NCBI GenBank assembly: GCA_013314755.1
Contig: JABUFA010000002.1
Span: forward strand, 62,001 to 126,000
Source of the DNA: Chthonomonadia bacterium
GTDB lineage: Bacteria; Armatimonadota; HRBIN16
Reading direction: 5' to 3'
DNA: 64,000 nucleotides
Shown here one piece after another: positions 57,237 to 64,000 of this stretch. The translations under genes and the position numbers were made by a program. Each line of letters begins with the position of its first letter. The first letter of the stretch is position 1. The notes below the pieces were generated by a model. The model was not told the origin of the DNA. It saw only the letters and a program-made list of their open reading frames with translations, and did not search any database.

Positions 57237-58184
57237 TTAGAAACTCGGACGCCCGGCACCAACAGGAAGGCTCTCCCGACCGTCCGCCCTCGTCCACTGC
57301 CATGAACCATCTCTAATTACCGACACCCAAAGATGACCGGCACGGTCCACGCTGCATCCCTGTATGTTCTCCATCCCTACTTCACGTATTGCGCCACCGA
57401 AAGAAGGCAACCAATCACGCGATTTAGCCAATTGCCCGCCTTGGTAAGGAAAATATCCATACTGTGACACCCCAGTTCCCCAAAATCGCCCCACCCAATA
57501 CACCAGTCTGCTCCTTTTTGCATCCCATGCCAGCATCAGAGCTCCGCTTCCCGCCCTGCAAGCCCCTATACTCTGCAGGTCTAAACCCCTTCCGAGACGC
57601 TGAACCAACTTCGGCGCGTGTACCCTGCCAGAGGGCTCATCAAAGCCCACCTCATAAAGGTCCCCTGCGTGCAAGAACCAGATAACCTGCCCATCAGGAG
57701 AAAACAACGGCTCATACACGCCAGATGCCTCCAGCTGAAAGGTTTTATATAACAAGTCAAATTGTCCAAACGGGGAAAGCACTTGTCTGCAATGACCACT
57801 CGGAAGGTGAACCAACCAGATACTCGCAATCCCCACCGCCTCTTTCTGCCACTTGTCCAAACGCCTCAAGCGCTGCGTGCGCCTATCATAAAGGTATGCC
57901 TGTATGTGCGTAAAAAGCAGATAATTCTCGCCCGGATGCCAGGCAATTTTGATGGGGAAGAAAGAACGTTGAGGAGCAGATGTCTGAATGCGCGTTACCT
58001 GCTTGACCATACCGTCAGCATTCGAATATAAGAGGATATTGCCTGCCTGCAGAAAGGCAAGCTTGTCCCCTGAAGGAGATATGGCTGGTGCATTCCCGTT
58101 GCCTATCTTCCTAATCCGACCGCTCTGTTCTTTCAACAAAACGTCGCCTCGCAAGGTATACGCACATTGCCACATGCTGTCCAC
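57237..58184 (-). CDS. TolB-like beta-propeller protein, candidate immunity protein
   Basis: A 315-residue protein with propeller-type repeats (APAISPSGDKLAFLQAGNIL, FSPDGQVIWFLHAGDLYEV, VDRAGHLWVSVIRDG). No signal peptide is clear, so it may stay in the cytoplasm, or it may lack its leader. It sits between orphan tip 1 and orphan tip 2, 1 base after the former. Its position suggests an immunity partner for tip 1, though a propeller in that role is unusual. Confidence 0.65.
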   Translation of the reverse strand: MDSMWQCAYTLRGDVLLKEQSGRIRKIGNGNAPAISPSGDKLAFLQAGNILLYSNADGMVKQVTRIQTSAPQRSFFPIKIAWHPGENYLLFTHIQAYLYDRRTQRLRRLDKWQKEAVGIASIWLVHLPSGHCRQVLSPFGQFDLLYKTFQLEASGVYEPLFSPDGQVIWFLHAGDLYEVGFDEPSGRVHAPKLVQRLGRGLDLQSIGACRAGSGALMLAWDAKRSRLVYWVGRFWGTGVSQYGYFPYQGGQLAKSRDWLPSFGGAIREVGMENIQGCSVDRAGHLWVSVIRDGSWQWTRADGRESLPVGAGRPSF

Positions 58185-58185
58185 C

Positions 58186-58761
58186 TCAGTAGGCTGCTTT
58201 AGATTGGATCACTTTCACGCATCTCCAGCCTGTTTTAAAACCTGAGCAGTCTTCTTTCCAGACATCAAGCCACGCGAAGTCCGCCTCCTCTTTTTTCGGA
58301 GGCCAATAGTATGCTCCGCAATCTTCGACTCTGCATCGCCCGTAACCGGGTACCTCGACTATCGTACCCGGAGGGAATGTTGGCTTACCATATTTTGGAC
58401 AAAAGGTTGCACAGGTGCCAGGTTGTCCCTGCGCTGGCTCGCGCGGAGGTTTGCCTGTGTAAGCACATTTGCCCTTCGTTTCATAGCACGTTATCCAAAC
58501 AGGTGTTTGTCCCTTTGGGCATTTGGGTGGGTTAGTCGGTTTCTTTTGCAAGCCCAGAGTGTCCGCGCCGTTAGGGGGATTATTTCCGACATACGCATAC
58601 AAATTCACCCCTCCTTCCACCCCAATCGGGTCTCGCGTCAAAAACCTGCCCGTGGCGGGGTCAAGGTAGCGATGGGTTAACAGCAGTAGCCTGGTCTCCA
58701 TGTCCCTGTAGTAGCCCTCTCGCATCTTACGAGCGCAAGAGATAGCCCCGGTCACGTTCAC
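58186..58761 (-). CDS. Orphan RHS tip 1 with 3D/double-psi barrel-like domain
   Basis: A 191-residue protein beginning with the RHS core (MREGYYRDMETRLLLL to NLYAYVGNN). The unique C-terminus has FPPGTIVEVPGYGRCRVEDC, then AWLDVWKEDC. This matches the 3D domain pattern (PxGTxVxVxGYGxxxxxDxG, then DV), a double-psi beta-barrel found in lytic transglycosylases and RpfB/YabE-type cell-wall proteins. A peptidoglycan-cleaving toxin activity is therefore plausible, but the second conserved Asp-Gly appears as DCGAYYW. The start overlaps the M48-like gene by 4 bases (GTG 58761, or ATG 58725). Confidence 0.75.
   Translation of the reverse strand: MNVTGAISCARKMREGYYRDMETRLLLLTHRYLDPATGRFLTRDPIGVEGGVNLYAYVGNNPPNGADTLGLQKKPTNPPKCPKGQTPVWITCYETKGKCAYTGKPPREPAQGQPGTCATFCPKYGKPTFPPGTIVEVPGYGRCRVEDCGAYYWPPKKEEADFAWLDVWKEDCSGFKTGWRCVKVIQSKAAY
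58580..58722 (-). repeat. RHS core repeat block 2
   Basis: Second direct copy of the RHS core end, at the start of orphan tip 1. It ends after NLYAYVGNN, where the similarity to block 1 stops. Confidence 0.85.
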
Positions 58762-59570
58762 GAATGGTCACTGGCTTTGATTAATGCTTGACGCTCCTCG
58801 GCGGTTGGCTCCTTCACGTAGTGTACAAAGTCCAAAGGCTGGAACTTTCCCTGCTCCCGCAGTGCCTCTATGTAAGTTAGCATGTTCTGCACCACGTCAA
58901 CCGCTAATCTATCTGCCTCAAACTCCTGTTCGCGAGCCAAATGCCTCGCATCCCCGTCTGAAAGAAGATGGTACAGACCAATACCTACGCTACCGATGGC
59001 AGCAAGCCATGTCGCAGAAAACTTAAAACTGGTTAGGGATACACCCGTAGCGACATGCATTAAAAACACGGCTCCTGCCATCAATGACCAACTTGCCCAC
59101 CACTGCAGAAAAAATTTTGTCCATTTACGAGGATGTTCCAGCTTCAGGTGACAGGCTAAGTGCACCAGAACACAGTCGAGATGAACCGGAGAAAGAACAT
59201 CCAGGAGGACATCGGGCACGTAGACATAACATCGGTCCGGCGCAGTGCCAATTATCTTAGCAGTATATGCGTCCCGTCCTAAACGCATATAAATCGGGCA
59301 GATGTCCACCTCTACCTGCTGACAAGCCTGACGCCAGCGCTCGCTCAACGCTGGGTATTCACACAAGTGACCGTGAATGTGAGCCACCCACCACGTCTGC
59401 AGGAGGTGAAACAGCAAAGGCGTCCCCCCTACCAGTATCAGCATAACACCCTGAGCCCAAAAAGGCACAGGATAACGGCTCAGCAACCACGCAGATAGCC
59501 ACACCACAACGAGAGACGGAAGCAGTGGCGATATCCGATGGCAACACTGATACATCCGCTCATCCTCCAT
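58758..59570 (-). CDS. M48-like membrane protein with inactive HLACH site
   Basis: A 270-residue protein with two or three N-terminal and two central membrane helices. It has the shape of M48 (HtpX/STE24) peptidases, but the zinc motif HExxH is HLACH in LVHLACHLKLEHP, so the catalytic Glu is lost. The third-ligand region EQEFEADRLAVDVV (ExxxD) is kept. It lies directly after the full RHS gene (6 bases) and before orphan tip 1. Its position is that of the immunity gene for the RHS C-terminus. A catalytically dead peptidase as immunity or chaperone factor is inference. Confidence 0.7.
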   Translation of the reverse strand: MEDERMYQCCHRISPLLPSLVVVWLSAWLLSRYPVPFWAQGVMLILVGGTPLLFHLLQTWWVAHIHGHLCEYPALSERWRQACQQVEVDICPIYMRLGRDAYTAKIIGTAPDRCYVYVPDVLLDVLSPVHLDCVLVHLACHLKLEHPRKWTKFFLQWWASWSLMAGAVFLMHVATGVSLTSFKFSATWLAAIGSVGIGLYHLLSDGDARHLAREQEFEADRLAVDVVQNMLTYIEALREQGKFQPLDFVHYVKEPTAEERQALIKASDHS

Positions 59571-59576
59571 ACAGGG

Positions 59577-62500
59577 CTAACGTGCCAGTACTGCTGGAAC
59601 TAATACGGGCCCCTCCTCAGCTGCACCTCCAAGCACAGGACCGAGCACACGACCGAGGGCATAGGCAATACAGGCACCGCACCCTCTGCATATCCATTTG
59701 CTGAACGACCCACTACAGCATTCGTCAATCAGACAATCGATCGTACGGCGCAACCGCTCCCAAAATCCGCGCTCCTTACCGGGTTTACGCAAAAATCCAG
59801 CACATGGTTGGGTTTCCCATCGGATCTCAGGGTCGTTCCAGCACTTGTTCCAGTTGTCTATGAAACAGACTGCCACCACAGCACACGCAAATCCGCATGC
59901 TGCCCCGATGATGGCACCAACAGCAATGCGTCCACTCGGATCCTTTTTCACCACCACCCCATTGCCCACATACGCATACAAATTCACCCCTCCTTCCACC
60001 CCAATCGGGTCTCGCGTCAGGAACCTGCCCGTGGCGGGGTCAAGGTAGCGATGGGTGAGTAGCAGTAACCCTGTTTCCATGTCCTTGTAGTAGCCCCATT
60101 GCCCTTTGTAACCATACGGGGTGGGGTTACTGCCCCATTTTAACTCGCCCCAGGCGTCGTAGACAAGGTGTGCATCTGCATAGCCGTTATCGTTGAGAAG
60201 GTGCGTGGCGTTGCCCTGCGGGTCAAACTGATAACCCACAGTGCCATACACCAGCAAACCGTTTGCGCCGTGCACTACCCCTGCAACCACGTTGCCGCTG
60301 GCGTCTAACTCACACACCAGCTCTTCGCCGTCATACAGGAAATACCTCCTGCCACCTGCCGTCTGCTTCCACGCACGCAAACCGTCCCCATTGTAGCCTG
60401 CCGTCAGCACGTTGCCATACGCGACCAGACGGTTCTCCACGTCAAACTGCAAACCGACCCCCTTATACAGCACCGGGTTGCCGTTGCCATCATACCCAAA
60501 GCCCATGCCGACCAACTGGTTGTTGGAGTTATAGGTGCGGCTCTGACCCTTGAACAGTGTGGGGTTCTGCGCCGGGTCATAGCCGAAATTGTACGTGTAG
60601 CCCCCTGCCCGCGTGCTCTGCTCCTGCAGTAACTGGTTCTTGGTGTCGTAACTGTAACTCACCGTGCCTGCCAGACTGGGCTGGGCGGGAAACGCCACCG
60701 CCATCCCCAACCGGTTACCTACCCCATCATACAGAATGTTCTGAAAATCCGACAGAACGCTACCCCCCGCATCGCGGTTGGTCAGCTGCGTCAGAAAACC
60801 GCGCGCGTTGTAGGTGTAACTGGTCGTAGCGCCGTTGAGGCTCTGCGTCAACAGCCATCCGTTGGGCGCATAACTCCAGCTTGCGCTCCAGCCCAGCGCC
60901 GTCAACCCCACCAGCCGACCCGCTCCATCGTAACTGTAGGCGTAGGTGCCTGCAGGCGTGGTCATGCTCTGCCGACTGCCATCCGCATAGTAACTGTAAC
61001 TGATGGTGCGGGTCGGTAACCCATTATAGGTCACGCTTACGCTCAGCAGGTTACCCACATGGTCGTAACTATATGTGGTCGAGCCTGTGCTGTCGGTCAT
61101 GCTTGCCCGACGCCCGTCGCTATCGTAACTGAAACTGACGTTGAGCGCAGGATAGGCAGGATACTGGATGGCGGTCAACAACCCCTCGGGGTCATTGTAA
61201 ACGTAGTTGGTCACAATGCCGCGACCGTCCACCCGCTGTAACAGCCTGCCCGCGTTATCATACGCCGTGAAGCGCATGGTATCCCCACCCGGATAGGTGA
61301 TCTGCGTCAGGTAGCCGTTCGTGTTGTAACTGAACCACATGGTGTTACCCTTGCCATCGCGCACTGCACGCACCCGATATGCCCCGTCATAGGTGTAACT
61401 GACCACCTCCGTGCTACCCGTGCGCGACAACAACTCTCCCTCTGCTCCATAGGCATAACTCACCTGCCGAATCTGTGAGCCGCTCTCATCATACTCCAGC
61501 ACCTGCCGCAGCGGTCCGCCCGGATACAGATACACGTTCACCGTGCGCGCCCGACCGCTGCCCTGCTGACCCGACGGGGGATACTGCACCTCCACTAACT
61601 GGTCTACAGTGTTGTACACAAAGTCGGTCTGGTTGCCACTGGCATCTATCACCAGAACCCGATTGCCCCGTGCATCATACCGGTAATGCGTCACATTGCC
61701 CAGATTGTCCGTCACCGTCAGCGGCTGTCCCACCTTCGCCGGCTGGGTGTAACCGCCATCCTGAGTGTAGTTGTAGGTGGTCACTATCGTCGGCGTGGCG
61801 TTGTTGCCCGGCGAGGTCACCGTCAGCACGTTGCCCAGACTATCATACGTGTAGGTGGTGGTAACCGTCTCGCCGTTCACAGAGCCCGGTTTGGGTGAGG
61901 TGACACTCTGCACCAGACCTGATGGCTCATAATAGGTATACGTGGTGGGAGGTTTGTTCCCCTCCTGTACCTGCACCAGTCGCCCCAGAGGGAACACCGA
62001 ATAGTCGTAGGTGTAGGTGGTCACGATGCCGCGCGGATTGGTTACCGTCAGCACATTGCCATACTGGTCATAGGTGTAGGTGGTCACCTTGCCGTCCCGG
62101 TCGGTGATGCGAGTGGGTCTGCCCGGGTTAGCCGGGTCTTCATACTCGATGGTGAGGCGATTGCCGTTGGCATCCGCCGTTCCCGTGTTGCGCCGAAACT
62201 CGTTGAAATACTGTGTCCACTGGTAGACAACGGTGCCGGAACTATCCTTCACCGTCACCGACGTCTGACCTGGTGTGCTGTAATTATATTCTGTGCGGTT
62301 GCCGTTGGCATCTACCCGCGCTACCACCCGTCCATTTGCATACTGCAGGGTAGAAGTGGCAACGCCAGAGCCGGTCGGGCTGGGCACGGTGATGCTGGAA
62401 AGCAGAGGCTTGTTGGAAGCATACGCCACATAGCCGTAGCTGTAACGCATGGGCGGATTGGGTGTGCCTGCCGGTACTACCTGTGATACCCAGGTCAGAC

Positions 62501-63392
62501 ACAGCGTTGTGCCCATATTAGCGGGCACTGAAAAGGCGTACGCCACCTGCCTGCCGTAGGCATCGGTCACCATGGACAGTTTATTGTTAGCCCCATACGT
62601 CAAACTCAACAGAACCATCCCACTACCCGCTTCGGTTACCGAAACCAGACGACGCAGGGAATCCCAGGTGAAAGTGATGGAACGTCCCACCCGATTGATA
62701 ATGGCTTGCAGCACATACAGGTCCGACGAGAAAGGCACAAATACCCACTGGGTTTGGTCACGCCAGGTGATGGTAATAGACTGCCACACATAAGGTGTGG
62801 AAGAGGGAACACCGCGCACAAAATATGGACATCCGGAAGGCGGGACAAGCACCCCGGTCGGCTGTCCGTTCGCATCCAGCTGCGCCGTTAATACTTCGGA
62901 GGCACCATAGGGATAGACCAGGCTGACCGACCATGTTCCTGCCGTCTGGTGCAGGGTGATGTCGTAGGAGTGCACCCAGCCCGGCGAAAGACCGGGGGAG
63001 CCATACTCATCCCCTGCGGCGAGGCCTCCATAGTAGTGTCGCCTCCACACCACCCGCGGTCCGTAAGGATTATACACTACCAGGTCGTCTGCTGGGCGAT
63101 AGGCTTCCACCCCAGCCGCCAGGTTCACCGGGTCGCCCGAAGAGGGAGCGTACACAGGATACAATGCACCCCCGCCGCACGAACCTCCACCGCCCGGAGG
63201 CTCACCACCATCACCAGGGTCGAGCACCGGGCAACCCGGCGGGTCAAAAGGACAACTGCCTTCCCAGGGAGAGGGCGGAGGGTCGGTAACCGGAGGGGGG
63301 TCCCCAGCTTTGTTCTTGTCTGCCCACGCTCCACCCGATAGTATGAGTAATAGAACACTCAACATGCACCAGCGATGAAGCTTGCCGTTCAT
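59577..63392 (-). CDS. Full-length secreted RHS/YD-repeat protein
   Basis: A 1271-residue protein. It has a signal peptide (CMLSVLLLILSGGAWA), a proline/glycine-rich linker (residues 20-60), and a DUF6531-like start (GDPVNLAAGVEAYRPADDLV). About twenty YD repeats (such as TTYTYDQYGNVLTVTNP and ISYSYYADGSRQSM) follow, then the RHS core end (RYLDPATGRFLTRDPIGV and NLYAYVGNG). The C-terminal tip from DPSGRIAVGAIIG has a glycine-rich hydrophobic helix and a Cys-rich part (IDECCSGSFSKWICRGCGAC), not matching a known toxin. The ATG at 63392 has GAGGGG upstream. It follows a TPR gene by 14 bases. Confidence 0.93.
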   Translation of the reverse strand: MNGKLHRWCMLSVLLLILSGGAWADKNKAGDPPPVTDPPPSPWEGSCPFDPPGCPVLDPGDGGEPPGGGGSCGGGALYPVYAPSSGDPVNLAAGVEAYRPADDLVVYNPYGPRVVWRRHYYGGLAAGDEYGSPGLSPGWVHSYDITLHQTAGTWSVSLVYPYGASEVLTAQLDANGQPTGVLVPPSGCPYFVRGVPSSTPYVWQSITITWRDQTQWVFVPFSSDLYVLQAIINRVGRSITFTWDSLRRLVSVTEAGSGMVLLSLTYGANNKLSMVTDAYGRQVAYAFSVPANMGTTLCLTWVSQVVPAGTPNPPMRYSYGYVAYASNKPLLSSITVPSPTGSGVATSTLQYANGRVVARVDANGNRTEYNYSTPGQTSVTVKDSSGTVVYQWTQYFNEFRRNTGTADANGNRLTIEYEDPANPGRPTRITDRDGKVTTYTYDQYGNVLTVTNPRGIVTTYTYDYSVFPLGRLVQVQEGNKPPTTYTYYEPSGLVQSVTSPKPGSVNGETVTTTYTYDSLGNVLTVTSPGNNATPTIVTTYNYTQDGGYTQPAKVGQPLTVTDNLGNVTHYRYDARGNRVLVIDASGNQTDFVYNTVDQLVEVQYPPSGQQGSGRARTVNVYLYPGGPLRQVLEYDESGSQIRQVSYAYGAEGELLSRTGSTEVVSYTYDGAYRVRAVRDGKGNTMWFSYNTNGYLTQITYPGGDTMRFTAYDNAGRLLQRVDGRGIVTNYVYNDPEGLLTAIQYPAYPALNVSFSYDSDGRRASMTDSTGSTTYSYDHVGNLLSVSVTYNGLPTRTISYSYYADGSRQSMTTPAGTYAYSYDGAGRLVGLTALGWSASWSYAPNGWLLTQSLNGATTSYTYNARGFLTQLTNRDAGGSVLSDFQNILYDGVGNRLGMAVAFPAQPSLAGTVSYSYDTKNQLLQEQSTRAGGYTYNFGYDPAQNPTLFKGQSRTYNSNNQLVGMGFGYDGNGNPVLYKGVGLQFDVENRLVAYGNVLTAGYNGDGLRAWKQTAGGRRYFLYDGEELVCELDASGNVVAGVVHGANGLLVYGTVGYQFDPQGNATHLLNDNGYADAHLVYDAWGELKWGSNPTPYGYKGQWGYYKDMETGLLLLTHRYLDPATGRFLTRDPIGVEGGVNLYAYVGNGVVVKKDPSGRIAVGAIIGAACGFACAVVAVCFIDNWNKCWNDPEIRWETQPCAGFLRKPGKERGFWERLRRTIDCLIDECCSGSFSKWICRGCGACIAYALGRVLGPVLGGAAEEGPVLVPAVLAR
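59945..60104 (-). repeat. RHS core repeat block 3
   Basis: Third direct copy, inside the full RHS gene. Blocks 1 and 3 are most alike, including GNGVVVNADP versus GNGVVVKKDP at the break point. Confidence 0.85.
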
Positions 63393-63406
63393 CTTGTTCC
63401 CCTCCC

Positions 63407-64000
63407 TCAACGCGATGACTGCGACGGCGAAACGTTCGCGGGTAGATGTTGTTCTATCTGTGACGCTACACGGCGTAGTTCAGCCAGTTTCTGTTCTCGC
63501 TCCTTTGAACGCGCCACCACCCGACGCATTCCCTCCAGCCACTTCTGAGCCTGCGTTAATAGAACCGCATTGCGGCTACCCGCTAACCGCTGGGGGCGAC
63601 TCAGGCTCTGTTCCAGCGCCGACAACGAACGCTCGGCATCCCCTAACCGCGACCAGATGGCAGCCTGCCACATCCATGCCCGCTCAGGAAGCGCATTACC
63701 CAGCGCTAACGACCGTAGAACTATCCCCTCCCCGACCTCTCCAATCTTTTTCACCTGCTCAAAGGCTTCCAGCGCCTGCCCATACTTGCGCTGACGATAC
63801 AGGGATACGCCCAGGGCATACCAACCCTGCGCCAGCACTACTGGATGAATCCCCTCCGGCTCAGCCAAAATCTTCCGATACGCTACCTCTGCCTGCTCTG
63901 GTAAACCCTGGTACAGATATGCTTCACCAACCCCTAACAGCGCGTAGCCCGCCGCTGTGCGCCCAACTTCGTCCTTGCGCGTGGAGAGCTTCTGGGCAAT
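63407..64000 (-). CDS. TPR-repeat protein, 3' part
   Basis: The frame is open to the right edge, so the N-terminus lies outside the window. About 197 residues remain. They hold tetratricopeptide-like helices (YALLGVGEAYLYQGLPEQAE, then GWYALGVSLYRQRKYGQALE) and a basic coiled tail (RVVARSKEREQKLAELRRVA). The stop is 14 bases before the RHS ATG, so they are probably co-transcribed. It may help the RHS protein out of the cell or store it, but this is only a guess from position. Confidence 0.75.
   Translation of the reverse strand: MAQKLSTRKDEVGRTAAGYALLGVGEAYLYQGLPEQAEVAYRKILAEPEGIHPVVLAQGWYALGVSLYRQRKYGQALEAFEQVKKIGEVGEGIVLRSLALGNALPERAWMWQAAIWSRLGDAERSLSALEQSLSRPQRLAGSRNAVLLTQAQKWLEGMRRVVARSKEREQKLAELRRVASQIEQHLPANVSPSQSSR

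Overview
The window looks like a chromosomal stretch of a free-living, moderately GC-rich, non-model bacterium. Clues are small operons on both strands, complex I subunits, a prepilin-like protein, RHS/YD proteins, Uma2 and Gfo/Idh/MocA families, a GHL10-type hydrolase with a dockerin tail, and abundant intergenic hairpin repeats. Armatimonadota or a neighbouring phylum from a warm environment would fit, but that is an inference from gene style, not from a marker gene.

Layout. 1-2.3 kb: a sugar-phosphate-type trio (HAD phosphatase end, deoxyhypusine-synthase-like protein, PfkB kinase). 2.3-10.1 kb: a membrane-energy locus with an Ech-type echA/echB pair on the minus strand, diverging from nuoL-nuoM-nuoN. 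10.1-14.8 kb: a PhyH oxygenase, a Cys-rich secreted protein, a membrane protein, a pseudopilin, tRNA-Ser(CGA), murB and a Uma2 protein. 14.8-20.9 kb: an NAD cluster (glutaminase-like nitrilase, nadE, two unknowns, nicotinamidase, nicotinate phosphoribosyltransferase) ending in an AGE-family epimerase. 21-27 kb: GH2 beta-mannosidase and a Tricorn-like protease. 27.5-31 kb: thiol peroxidase, then an amino-sugar operon (NagB-like, Gfo/Idh interrupted by UGA, PIG-L deacetylase). 31.3-34.4 kb: a minus-strand run of a TlpA-like thioredoxin interrupted by UGA exactly at the first Cys of CxxC, 1-phosphofructokinase, MFS transporter and MntA-like nucleotidyltransferase. 34.7-46.8 kb: an unknown secreted protein, a divergent ProRS, an RHS/ankyrin remnant, two ABC-2 permeases, a GHL10-dockerin protein, a DUF4380-like protein, mannitol-1-phosphate dehydrogenase, cytidine deaminase and a second Gfo/Idh protein. 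46.8-53.1 kb: a Ser/Thr phosphorylation cassette (VWA, J-like/FHA, PP2C, kinase) preceded by a frameshifted uracil-DNA glycosylase and a HIT protein. 53.3-53.9 kb: a VapC-type toxin-antitoxin pair. 54.4-64 kb: small membrane proteins and an RHS polymorphic-toxin-like array, with one full-length RHS protein and two orphan RHS tips alternating with candidate immunity genes.

The strongest oddities are: (1) the TlpA-like gene with UGA in place of the first CxxC cysteine, followed at a suitable distance by a GGA-loop hairpin, so a candidate selenoprotein; (2) a composite intergenic repeat built from five ordered hairpins with compensatory stem changes and inverted ends; (3) the RHS tip array, with a cell-wall-type 3D/double-psi domain in one tip and a neighbouring M48 peptidase homologue whose HExxH has become HLACH; (4) an echAB pair without visible hydrogenase genes beside nuoLMN, with a NuoM that lacks the TM7 lysine; and (5) a prolyl-tRNA synthetase with eroded class II motifs. 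No CRISPR array, prophage or complete insertion sequence was seen.
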